Assembly: GCA_905371275.1 (NCBI GenBank)
Contig: CAJPLH010000007.1
Coordinates: 1 to 25,418 of the forward strand
DNA: 25,418 bases
Direction of reading: 5' to 3'
Origin: Prevotellaceae bacterium
Lineage (GTDB): Bacteria; Bacteroidota; Bacteroidia; Bacteroidales; Bacteroidaceae
In this document: in pieces, positions 1 to 7,015 of the stretch
How positions within the stretch are numbered: position 1 is the first letter of the stretch
Layout of the letters: the number at the start of each line of letters is the position of its first letter
The notes under the pieces: model-generated
What the model was told of the DNA's origin: nothing
The model's input: only the letters and a program-made list of their open reading frames with translations
The model's database searches: none
Position numbers and translations under genes: made by a program

Positions 1-117
1 TTTGTCCAGTTGATAAAATGAATGAAGCGAGTGTTATTGTCGTCGAATGCTAGCCACAAATGTTAGTCGCAAATGTGTGCGGATAGTGCGTAGTTTATGG
101 TTATACAGCGCAGAAGC

Positions 118-1626
118 CTAGGGAGAAAGAAGGGGAATCGATATGTTGAAGGTGGTGCCTTTGCCATATTCGCTTTCCACGGTGATGGTGCCGTTGTGGG
201 CTTTCACCACTCCTGCCACATAGGCGAGTCCGATGCCTACTCCGCGCACGTTGTGCAAATTGCCCGTGTGCACTCGGTAGAATCTTTCGAAGATGCGTTT
301 TAGATTTTCCTTCTTGATGCCGAGTCCGTTGTCTGTGATGCTGATTTTGAGTGCCTTTCCCACATTTCGAGTGCTGACGATGAGGTGGGGAGGAACGTCG
401 GGACGACTATATTTGAGGGCATTGTCGAGCAGGTTGTTGATCAAATTGGTGAAGTGCATCGAGTCGGCCAAGATGATGGGATCTTCTGCTTCGAGGAGTG
501 TTTCTAGTTTTCCGCCAGCGGCTTCTACTTTGAGTTGGAAGGTGGAGGCCACTTCTGCTACAACGGTGTCGGCATCGAGTTCGTCGAATTTGAAATTTGC
601 GGCTTGCGCATTGTCAAACATCGAGAGTTGCAGCACTTTTTCCACGAGTAGGCGGAGTCGTTTCGTTTCATCGCTAATCACTTTGTAGTTGCGACGTAGC
701 GTTTCTTCGCTAAATTGCACTGATTCGTCTGCTAACATCTGCGACACCAACGAAATAGACGCGATGGGAGTTTTGAGTTCGTGCGTCATATTGTTGATGA
801 AATCAGTTTTCATCTGTGACAGTCGCTTTTGTCGGAAGATGCTGTAGATGGTGAAAATGAAAATGCCAAGCACCAAAAAACTAAATCCGATGGAGGGGAA
901 AACGAATTTTGTGGAGCTTTTGATGAATTCATTGGCACCTGGGAATCTTACGACCAAGAAACCCATATGGGCAGGTGAACCGTGCTCGAAGACGGGTTCG
1001 CGATAGACTGCTTCGTCGTGCGATGTAGAAAAGTCGGGGCATCGTTGCACTTCTTGTCCATCTACGGTGAGCAACTGAAAATGATAGCCCACTTTGCGCA
1101 AATCGATGCCGTTGTGTTGAAGTTCTGTTTTGAGTGCGTTGTCTACGTCGCTGCGTCGAATGCGCTGTTCCAAGGGACGATCCTCGGACATATAGAGACA
1201 TTTACAGACGACCTCGTTGAGCAAGTCTTTTTGGTGTAAAAACCGTTGACGCAGTTTCTCGGTCATTACAGAGGAGAAGGCGGTGCTGTCGGAAAGACGA
1301 ATGGGAGTGGGATAAGCACTGCCTCTCTGCGCACTATCGGCAGTGGCATCAGCAAGTTGAAGAGCTTTGGCTGCTTCTGCAGCACTCTTTTGTTGCAGCT
1401 GATTGTGCTTGGGCTCATTGCTGTCCAATTCTTTTTCAAGATTGTCTTGCACTTCGCGAAGTTCCAAATTGCGGGCAGCCTGATAGAGCGCACGTTTCAC
1501 GTTTTCGTCAAACTGCTTGCGGCGAGTTTCCACGACCTCGTTGAGATAGTAGAACTGCGTGCCGATGAGTGCTGCAAGTGCGATGCCCATCGCGATGGCA
1601 ATGCCCCAAATTGTTCTCTTCTTCAT
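118..1626 (-). CDS. Membrane sensor histidine kinase
   Basis: A 502-residue two-component sensor kinase that should autophosphorylate on histidine and pass the phosphate to a response regulator. An N-terminal membrane segment (about residues 8-28) is followed by a periplasmic region of about 210 residues and a second membrane segment (about 241-263). The HisKA domain carries the phospho-acceptor in MTHELKTP (His282). The ATPase domain has an N-box near 397-405, DNGLGI at 432-437 and GVGIGLAY at 462-469, so the kinase core looks intact. No HAMP or PAS domain is recognisable. The periplasmic region begins with a helical, Glu/Lys/Gln-rich part and contains a CKC motif near residue 140; the signal is unknown. 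No response regulator gene is visible beside it, though the partner could lie just beyond the left edge. The ATG at 1626 is chosen because it immediately precedes the charged start of the first membrane helix. The family call is firm; the signal and partner are unknown. Confidence 0.93.
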   Translation of the reverse strand: MKKRTIWGIAIAMGIALAALIGTQFYYLNEVVETRRKQFDENVKRALYQAARNLELREVQDNLEKELDSNEPKHNQLQQKSAAEAAKALQLADATADSAQRGSAYPTPIRLSDSTAFSSVMTEKLRQRFLHQKDLLNEVVCKCLYMSEDRPLEQRIRRSDVDNALKTELQHNGIDLRKVGYHFQLLTVDGQEVQRCPDFSTSHDEAVYREPVFEHGSPAHMGFLVVRFPGANEFIKSSTKFVFPSIGFSFLVLGIFIFTIYSIFRQKRLSQMKTDFINNMTHELKTPIASISLVSQMLADESVQFSEETLRRNYKVISDETKRLRLLVEKVLQLSMFDNAQAANFKFDELDADTVVAEVASTFQLKVEAAGGKLETLLEAEDPIILADSMHFTNLINNLLDNALKYSRPDVPPHLIVSTRNVGKALKISITDNGLGIKKENLKRIFERFYRVHTGNLHNVRGVGIGLAYVAGVVKAHNGTITVESEYGKGTTFNISIPLLSP

Positions 1627-1817
1627 ACTTGCAAAAATAATGAATTTTGAGATAAAAGCACATTTTGATGCTGGAGAATCTCATAAATGTGGATAGATTT
1701 AACATAGCTTTTGCTCGGTACTTGTCGCTTTATGCAGTTTATGGCTACTTTTTGAGGCTTTCTCTGTGGATGGATGTCATTCTTTTTTGCTCACGTTTTG
1801 GTGTGTGCAATTAGGAG

Positions 1818-1884
1818 CTAGAGAAACTAGAATGTCTAGAGGAACTAGTAGAACTAGATCATCTAGAACCACTAGAATCTCTAG
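1818..1884. repeat. CTAG array with strict 9-nt period (8 units)
   Basis: CTAG occurs at 1818, 1827, 1836, 1845, 1854, 1863, 1872 and 1881, exactly every 9 nt, with five variable bases between copies (for example AGAAA, AATGT, AGGAA). The spacers are purine-rich on the plus strand. The array ends about 20 nt beyond the stop codon of the helix-hairpin-helix gene, which is on the minus strand, so it lies in that gene's 3' flank. It is not plausibly coding: the frame in which CTA is a codon has a TAG stop at 1812-1814. Because CTAG is self-complementary, any unit can pair with any other. A second array of the same design lies at 21082-21130. Function unknown. Confidence 0.9.
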
Positions 1885-1904
1885 AAAAACCTGCCCCCAC
1901 CAGT

Positions 1905-2678
1905 CTAAAAAGAAAAATAAGGTTGGAGTCGCTCAAAATCTGCCGTTGAAAAATTAGGATTTCCGCGCAAGTCTTCCCAGTCGCGCAAAGGGCCGATGCG
2001 TTGCCGATGTTGCATAATGGCTTTCACCTGATCGTAGGAGAGATAAGGGTGATGAAGAAGTTCTTTGAATGAGGCGCGATTGATGGCTATGCGGTGCACC
2101 GCAGCGTGTGGAGCCACAGTGACGTAGCGATCGATGTCGTGAGGGAGTTGAGCTATGTCGTGGAGTTGTGTGGATGAAACAAAGCCGCCAAGACGTTGAC
2201 GATAGCGCACGATGGCTTGTGCATAAGCAGTGCCTATACCTGGCACGCGTTGCCATTGAGTAGTGTCGGCAGTGTTGGCGTCAAGGCGCATCCCTTTGGT
2301 TAGTTTTTGAGGACGACTGCGCATCAAACTGTCATAGCGAGCTTGGTTTGCAGCCCGTTTTGCAGCGCGAGCAGCTTTTTCTGCATCCCAAATGGCACGT
2401 TGTTGTTGGTAGGCGCGTTCCCTTTCTTCACGAGCCCATTGACGCGCTTCGCGTTCGGCAGTCCATTTCTTTACACGGTCGAGAGAGTCTTGCAGGCGTT
2501 TTTGTTCGAAAGCCAAAACTTCCTGTTGCTCTTGCGGAGAATTCATCACCGCTGATGGAGAAGAGGGAGAAAAGAGTGGAAGCACCAGAAGTTTCAATAA
2601 AGCCGCGCAGGCTAGTGCAATGGCAAGCAGCAGCCATCCTTGTTGTTGGCGTGAGAAAGAGGAGAAGTTCTTTTTCAT
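1905..2678 (-). CDS. Membrane-anchored helix-hairpin-helix (ComEA-like) protein
   Basis: A protein of about 257 residues. It has a short basic N-terminus, one hydrophobic segment (about residues 14-36), then a charged Arg/Glu/Ala/Gln-rich stretch (about 55-125) that looks like a long helix or coiled coil. The C-terminal half contains helix-hairpin-helix DNA-binding motifs: one around LDANTADTTQW / VPGIGTAYAQAIVRYR and a second around INRASFKELL / YDQVKAIMQHRQ. This tandem HhH arrangement resembles the ComEA family, which binds DNA at the cell surface during uptake, but the long charged linker is typical of Bacteroidetes homologues whose role is not established. I chose the ATG at 2678; a GTG three codons upstream (2687) would add little. 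No competence genes are nearby, so a role in DNA uptake is only an inference from the family. Confidence 0.82.
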   Translation of the reverse strand: MKKNFSSFSRQQQGWLLLAIALACAALLKLLVLPLFSPSSPSAVMNSPQEQQEVLAFEQKRLQDSLDRVKKWTAEREARQWAREERERAYQQQRAIWDAEKAARAAKRAANQARYDSLMRSRPQKLTKGMRLDANTADTTQWQRVPGIGTAYAQAIVRYRQRLGGFVSSTQLHDIAQLPHDIDRYVTVAPHAAVHRIAINRASFKELLHHPYLSYDQVKAIMQHRQRIGPLRDWEDLRGNPNFSTADFERLQPYFSF

Positions 2679-2754
2679 AGATATCACAGACTATGGTTGA
2701 AGGTGAGTGTCAATAGAGTTGAGGTTCGTTGTATTCTCTTTTATGAATCGTGAG

Positions 2755-2850
2755 CTGACGAGAATGAATGATAATCTGCCGAGAATGAATGATGAGCAGA
2801 TGAGAATGAATGATAATCTGCCGAGAATGAATGATAATCTGACGAAGGTT
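2755..2850. repeat. 21-nt tandem repeat (4 copies plus a partial)
   Basis: Units begin at 2755, 2776, 2797 and 2818, with a partial fifth copy at 2839. The core AGAATGAATGAT is shared by all four full copies (at 2761, 2782, 2803 and 2824). Because 21 is a multiple of three, a plus-strand frame reads through as a heptapeptide repeat of the type RMNDNLP. That frame could start at ATG 2743 (or GTG 2707) and stops at 2976. The small ORF has no recognisable domain, runs into the promoter and riboswitch of the thiamine operon, and is probably not a gene. The array fills much of the spacer between two divergent transcription units, and its copy number could vary between strains. Confidence 0.85.
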
Positions 2851-2956
2851 GCCACAAAGTTACTATATTCTTGTTTTCAAATAGCAATTTCTTGTTGTAA
2901 ATCGCAGAAAAGAGTAGAATACCTGCGACAAAGGACTAGAATTAGAAATAATTCGC

Positions 2957-2964
2957 TACCTTTG
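2957..2964 (+). promoter_or_regulatory. Bacteroidetes -7 promoter box of the thiamine operon
   Basis: TACCTTTG matches the Bacteroidetes -7 consensus TAnnTTTG. Transcription starting about 5-10 nt downstream would begin almost exactly at the 5' strand of the riboswitch P1 stem. No clear TTG -33 element is seen at the usual spacing, so only the -7 box is well supported. Confidence 0.6.
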
Positions 2965-2970
2965 CACCGC

Positions 2971-3054
2971 ATTTAAGGGGGTGCCCCGATAACTACGGAG
3001 CTGAGAACAGACCCTAAATAACTGATCCGGATAATGCCGGCGTAGTAATTAAAT
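2971..3054 (+). promoter_or_regulatory. TPP riboswitch (THI element)
   Basis: This matches the conserved thiamine pyrophosphate aptamer: GGGGTGCC near the 5' side (2978-2985), CTGAGA at 3001-3006, then ACTGATCCGGATAATGCCGG and GCGTAG up to 3045. A closing P1 stem can form between ATTTAA (2971-2976) and TTAAAT (3049-3054). The aptamer ends only 9 nt before the ATG of the thiamine receptor gene, leaving no room for a separate terminator hairpin. Ligand binding therefore most likely blocks translation initiation by occluding the start region. It is expected to repress the three-gene thiamine uptake and activation operon when TPP is plentiful. Confidence 0.96.
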
Positions 3055-3063
3055 TCATTTCTA

Positions 3064-5241
3064 ATGAGAAAAACCATCCTCCTCAGTTGCTTTGCAGCTG
3101 CTTTGATGGCGTCAGCACAAAAGGCTGACACCACGCGCGTGCGAAATTTGGGTGAAGCCCAAGTAGTAAGCAATCGCGCTACCCAAAAAACTCCTCTTGC
3201 TTTCTCCAATTTGGACAAGAAAGCAATTGAAAAGGTGAATTTTGGTCAAGACATTCCTTTCCTTCTTTCTACACTCCCCAACGTTGTGGCTACCTCTGAT
3301 GCTGGTAACGGATTCGGTTACACGAGTTTGCGTGTGCGCGGCACGGTGGGAGAGCGCATCAACGTGACCAACAACGGAATTCCTCTCAACGACCCCGAAG
3401 CACATACTTTCTATTGGGTAGATACGCCCGACCTGGTGTCTTCAGTCAATGACATCCAATTGCAGCGCGGTGTGGGAACCTCCACTAATGGTGCGGCAGC
3501 CTTTGGAGCGAGTGTGAATATGACAACCGACCGTTTGAGTGCCACTCCCTATGCCTTGTATGCAGGTGCGTTTGGTTCCTTCAACAGTATGAAGAATACG
3601 GTGAAAGTGGGAACTGGCTTGTTGAATAATCATTGGACATTTGATGCGCGTTTGTCTTATCTTTCTTCTGATGGTTATCGTGACCGCAGTAGTGCGCGCC
3701 TAGGTTCTTATTTTGCGCAATTGGGTTACATCAACGATGGCACCACCTTCAAATTGATTGCTTTTGGAGGTAAGGAACGCACTTATCACGCGTGGGACGG
3801 TATCACAAAAGAACAACTGAAGACGAACCGCACTTACAACCCGAATGGGTATATCGAGGCGACGAAGTCTTTCTACGACAACCAAATTGACTATTATTTC
3901 CAACAGCATGTGCAGGCTTTGCTCACGCAACGCATCGACGAACATTGGAATTTCAATGCCGCTTTGCACTATACCTATGGTTTGGGCTATTACGAGGAAT
4001 ATAAAAATGGTAAGAAACTGAAGAGTTTTGGTTTGAAACCGTTTGTGCTTGATGGAAAGGTAATTTCTAAGACTGACATCGTGCGTCGCAAGAATCTGGA
4101 AGGTAATTTCGGAGGAGCTATCGCCTCTTTGGATTACAAGAACGGAGATTTCGACTTTAGTTTTGGACAAGCGCTCAACTATTTCAACAACAATCACTTC
4201 GGTGAAGTGCATTGGGTGAAAGACTACGTGGGAACTCTCGACACTCAGCGCAGATATTACGACAACACGGGTACGAAATTGGATTATAATATCTATGCGC
4301 GTGCCAACTACAAGTTGTTCAATCAGTTGAACCTCTTTGCCGATTTGCAATATCGCAACATTGATTATAGCATCGATGGTACGTCAGACAAGAAGGCGGT
4401 GCACAACACCAACGAGGAATTTCATTTCTTCAACCCCAAAGTGGGTGCCACTTGGCTCATTGCTCCAAACCAGCAGGCGTATGCTTCGCTCAGTATGGCG
4501 CATCGTGAACCTACGCGCAACACCTATGAGAAGGAATTTGACAATGCGCGTTCTCCGCTTGCCGAACGTTTGATGGACTATGAAGTGGGCTATCGCATTG
4601 CTAATCGCACTTGGGAGGCGAGTGTAGGTGGTTACTACATGGACTACAAGAATCAGTTTGTGCTCAACGGTCGCTTGAATGAGATTGGTGAGGCTATTTC
4701 TGAAAATGTGGACAAGAGTTATCGTCTTGGTGTGGAATTGGCCGCTGCTTGGAAACCCAATACTCACTTCCGTTGGGACGCAAATGTGGCGTTGAGTCAA
4801 AACAAAATTAAGGACTACACGCCTTACTTGCCTGATGCGAACTGGGAAAAGTCTGTGGCGCAATCTACAATGAAGACTACGACGATTTCGTTCTCTCCTT
4901 CTGTAGTAGCGAATAGTGTGATTTCCTACAATCTCAAGGGATTTGCCGCAAGTTTGACTTCGCAATATGTGGGTCGTCAATACATGGATAATCTCGAACT
5001 GAAGGATAATTCTCTCGATGCTTACTTTGTGTCGCATCTTAATGCAAGTTATACATTTGCGTTGCGTCGCTGCAAAGAAATCACCATCGGTGGAACGATT
5101 TATAATCTCTTCAATGCTATGTACGAAACGAATGGTTATTCCGTGACTTCGTTGGATGCAAACAACAAGGTGACCAGCTATTCGATGTATTATCCAATGG
5201 CAGGACGCAATTTTATGGTGAACCTCACCTTGAAGTTCTAA
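3064..5241 (+). CDS. TonB-dependent outer-membrane receptor for thiamine
   Basis: A 725-residue TonB-dependent receptor. An N-terminal signal peptide (about residues 1-19, ending ASA-Q) is followed by a plug domain with the typical landmarks LPNVVATSDAG, YTSLRVRG and GIPLNDPEAHT (about 80-125) and IQLQRGVGTSTNGAAAFGASV (abridged; about 140-160). The beta-barrel occupies the rest and ends in Phe (LTLKF), the usual outer-membrane assembly signal. The length fits the family and there is no N-terminal carboxypeptidase-like extension of the SusC type. The substrate is inferred from context: it lies directly behind a TPP riboswitch and upstream of a PnuT permease and thiamine pyrophosphokinase, the arrangement described in Bacteroidetes for thiamine uptake. 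It should bind thiamine (or a precursor) at the surface and move it to the periplasm using TonB energy. The ATG sits 9 nt after the aptamer. Confidence 0.93.
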   Translation: MRKTILLSCFAAALMASAQKADTTRVRNLGEAQVVSNRATQKTPLAFSNLDKKAIEKVNFGQDIPFLLSTLPNVVATSDAGNGFGYTSLRVRGTVGERINVTNNGIPLNDPEAHTFYWVDTPDLVSSVNDIQLQRGVGTSTNGAAAFGASVNMTTDRLSATPYALYAGAFGSFNSMKNTVKVGTGLLNNHWTFDARLSYLSSDGYRDRSSARLGSYFAQLGYINDGTTFKLIAFGGKERTYHAWDGITKEQLKTNRTYNPNGYIEATKSFYDNQIDYYFQQHVQALLTQRIDEHWNFNAALHYTYGLGYYEEYKNGKKLKSFGLKPFVLDGKVISKTDIVRRKNLEGNFGGAIASLDYKNGDFDFSFGQALNYFNNNHFGEVHWVKDYVGTLDTQRRYYDNTGTKLDYNIYARANYKLFNQLNLFADLQYRNIDYSIDGTSDKKAVHNTNEEFHFFNPKVGATWLIAPNQQAYASLSMAHREPTRNTYEKEFDNARSPLAERLMDYEVGYRIANRTWEASVGGYYMDYKNQFVLNGRLNEIGEAISENVDKSYRLGVELAAAWKPNTHFRWDANVALSQNKIKDYTPYLPDANWEKSVAQSTMKTTTISFSPSVVANSVISYNLKGFAASLTSQYVGRQYMDNLELKDNSLDAYFVSHLNASYTFALRRCKEITIGGTIYNLFNAMYETNGYSVTSLDANNKVTSYSMYYPMAGRNFMVNLTLKF

Positions 5242-5373
5242 AGTGTAATGAGTGTCTTGCACAGCAGTATGTTGCAGACTCCGAATGAATTTGCACTATC
5301 ACTTTGCTGAGTGGTGTAGCAGTCAGTATGATGCAACACATTTGCAGGATACTCAATTATTATATCTATATTT

Positions 5374-5411
5374 CTGCCACTTGTAGTCTCTTTTCTGACC
5401 GCAAGTGGCAG
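5374..5411 (+). promoter_or_regulatory. Intra-operon hairpin between receptor and permease genes
   Basis: CTGCCACTTG (5374-5383) pairs perfectly with CAAGTGGCAG (5402-5411) across an 18-nt loop. It is followed by CTTGTTCTTTC rather than a clean T-run, so it is not a strong intrinsic terminator. It could partly terminate, or stabilise the upstream receptor mRNA, lowering permease expression relative to the receptor. It covers a possible upstream GTG start of the permease (5405), which argues against that start. Confidence 0.55.
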
Positions 5412-5461
5412 CTTGTTCTTTCGACAATTCCCTCTTCCTAGAGGATTTTCTTCCCTTGTAT

Positions 5462-6121
5462 ATGACTACAATTCAAGATTTTCTACTCTTCTTTTCTCCC
5501 GATAGCGTGGTGAATGGTGCCTTGGTGCTCATTGGCACACTACTCGGTTTTCCTTATGTATATTTGCAATATAAGGCTAGTCCGAAATTTTGGATTGCGT
5601 CTGCCCTCAATGCTCTGCCTTTCATCTATGTCAATTTTGTACAAGGCAATTTTGCTACGGCAGGTTTGTTTACCTACTATTTGTATGTGGCTGTTGAGGC
5701 GATATTCTTTAAGAAAGAAGAAGTGACAGACGAGGGAGTGTTCTTGATTTATCGTACTCCAACGCGGAAATATCCCATTTTGCTGGTGATTTCAGTCGTT
5801 CTTTTACTCGTTTTCTATGCCTTTTTGAGTCATGTGCAGCAGATTTTGGGAACAACCTTTTTGGGAATATCTGTTGCGGTGCCGCCCACTCCGTGGTTGG
5901 ATGCCTTTGCCACAGCGTTGAGCTGCACCGGAATGTGGCTGATTTCACGAAAATATATGGAAAATTGGCTCATTTGGATTGTCGTCAATGTGGGATATGT
6001 GGGGATGTATGCCGTACAACTCAACTATTTCTGGGCAGGTTTGTTTTTCGTCTATCTCGTGATGTCTGTTGTGGGATGGGTAGAATGGCGAAAATTGCAT
6101 CACCAACAGCAAAGTTTGTAG
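5462..6121 (+). CDS. pnuT: PnuT-type thiamine permease (PnuC family)
   Basis: A 219-residue integral membrane protein of the nicotinamide-riboside transporter PnuC family. About seven hydrophobic segments are visible, for example around NGALVLIGTLLGFPYVYLQY, ILLVISVVLLLVFYAFL and IWIVVNVGYVGMYAVQLNYF, with aromatic residues in the last helices as in PnuC relatives. The gene lies between a TPP-riboswitch-controlled outer-membrane receptor and thiamine pyrophosphokinase. That context identifies it as the thiamine-specific branch (PnuT), which brings unphosphorylated thiamine across the inner membrane so that it can be trapped as TPP. I chose the ATG at 5462. A GTG at 5405 would add 19 mostly polar residues and lies inside an RNA hairpin. 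The gap to the next gene is 145 nt; cotranscription is inferred. Confidence 0.9.
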   Translation: MTTIQDFLLFFSPDSVVNGALVLIGTLLGFPYVYLQYKASPKFWIASALNALPFIYVNFVQGNFATAGLFTYYLYVAVEAIFFKKEEVTDEGVFLIYRTPTRKYPILLVISVVLLLVFYAFLSHVQQILGTTFLGISVAVPPTPWLDAFATALSCTGMWLISRKYMENWLIWIVVNVGYVGMYAVQLNYFWAGLFFVYLVMSVVGWVEWRKLHHQQQSL

Positions 6122-6218
6122 TGCTCAACGCAACTATTTTATCAATCTCATCAAACTCTTCCTCACCATCGGTTGCATCCACAGCATTAATATATTAGTT
6201 GTATAAGTACCATTACGA

Positions 6219-6232
6219 TCTAATGACCGATT
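6219..6232 (+). other. TCTAATGACCGATT motif upstream of thiN
   Basis: This 14-base motif lies 34 nt before the thiamine pyrophosphokinase start. Close relatives occur in three other intergenic or leader positions in the window: 18333-18346 on the minus strand (13 of 14 bases), 18420-18433 (13 of 14) and 23121-23134 (12 of 14). It could be a regulator site or the remnant of a small repeat. No function is known to me. Confidence 0.35.
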
Positions 6233-6266
6233 AGGGTGCAAAGATACGTTTTTTCTATAATTCTTT

Positions 6267-6875
6267 ATGACAGTTATTCTAGCCTCCGGACTTTTTCCTA
6301 CCACCGAACGCGCATTGCACTATCTGCGTGAAGCCGATTTCTTAGCTTGTTGTGATGGCGCAGCCAATGACTGTGTTGCAGCAGGTTTTGAGCCCGACGT
6401 AATTGTAGGAGATGGTGATTCCATTGCTCCAAATGTGATGGAACGCTATGCAGATAGAGTGGTGCGCATTGCAGAACAAGAAACGAATGATTTGTCGAAG
6501 ACATTTCATCATTGTCTCCAGTTAGGAAGACGCGATTCGTTTGTGATTCTCGGAGCAACAGGTAAGCGCGAAGATCATGCTTTGGCAAACCTTGCTTTGT
6601 TGATGGACTATGCTGAGGAGCACGCCGATGTGATGATGGTGAGCGACTTTGGCACTTTCTATCCTTGTTGTGATACCAAGCGTTTGTCTGTAAATCCCGG
6701 TCAGGAAGTTTCGATTTGGAATTTCGGTGCATCTTATTTTTCTGCAGAAGGTTTGATGTATCCGCTCTACGATTTCACCAAACTTTGGCAAGGCACTCTC
6801 AACGTTGCCACTCGTCCCGACATTGCAGTCCATGCTAAAGGCACCTTCTTGCTCTATGTTGCAGAACCGGATTAG
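6267..6875 (+). CDS. thiN: Thiamine pyrophosphokinase
   Basis: A 202-residue cytoplasmic enzyme that transfers pyrophosphate from ATP to thiamine, giving thiamine pyrophosphate and AMP. It shows the family signature in order: CDGAAND (29-35), PDVIVGDGDS (43-52), QETNDLSK (71-78) and ILGATGKREDH (94-104). Asp/Glu residues in the first three bind Mg2+ and nucleotide in known structures. The C-terminal part (about 130-202) fits the thiamine-binding domain and ends normally. It is the last gene of the thiamine salvage operon, followed by a strong terminator. In Bacteroidetes the gene has also been called tnr3-like. The 145-nt gap after pnuT contains no strong promoter that I can see. Confidence 0.93.
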   Translation: MTVILASGLFPTTERALHYLREADFLACCDGAANDCVAAGFEPDVIVGDGDSIAPNVMERYADRVVRIAEQETNDLSKTFHHCLQLGRRDSFVILGATGKREDHALANLALLMDYAEEHADVMMVSDFGTFYPCCDTKRLSVNPGQEVSIWNFGASYFSAEGLMYPLYDFTKLWQGTLNVATRPDIAVHAKGTFLLYVAEPD

Positions 6876-6926
6876 GGTATAATCACTCTATTGGGAGAAA
6901 ATACCAAATCAAATTATTGTTATAAA

Positions 6927-6964
6927 AAAACTTCATCTGCCTCTTTAGAAGCAGATGAAGTTTT
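6927..6964. terminator. Bidirectional intrinsic terminator, thiN / ppdK
   Basis: CTTCATCTGC (6931-6940) pairs perfectly with GCAGATGAAG (6951-6960) across a 10-nt loop, extended by AAAA/TTTT to a 14-bp stem. A-rich sequence lies on the left and T-rich on the right, so it can end transcription from both converging genes. Confidence 0.92.
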
Positions 6965-7015
6965 ATTTTAGACTCAATCGGAAGAGGGGAAACTCCTGCG
7001 ATCAAAGTTCTTCGA

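Noticed and set aside
1818..1884. The CTAG array as the remnant of a protein with Leu-Glu-x tripeptide repeats
   Set aside because: The relevant frame is closed by a stop at 1812-1814 just before the first unit and has no start; the spacers show no codon-like constraint.
2971..3054. The leader of the TonB receptor gene as a cobalamin rather than thiamine switch
   Set aside because: The conserved CTGAGA and CTGAT..GGATAATGCC..GCGTAG blocks are those of the TPP aptamer, and the downstream genes are for thiamine.
4384..5262. A 292-codon minus-strand frame opposite the thiamine receptor
   Set aside because: Antisense shadow; the plus-strand receptor explains the region fully.
6237..6248. A minus-strand -7-like TATCTTTG upstream of thiN, suggesting an antisense transcript over pnuT
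   Set aside because: No -33 element at the right spacing and no minus-strand gene to serve; a single box is too weak to call.
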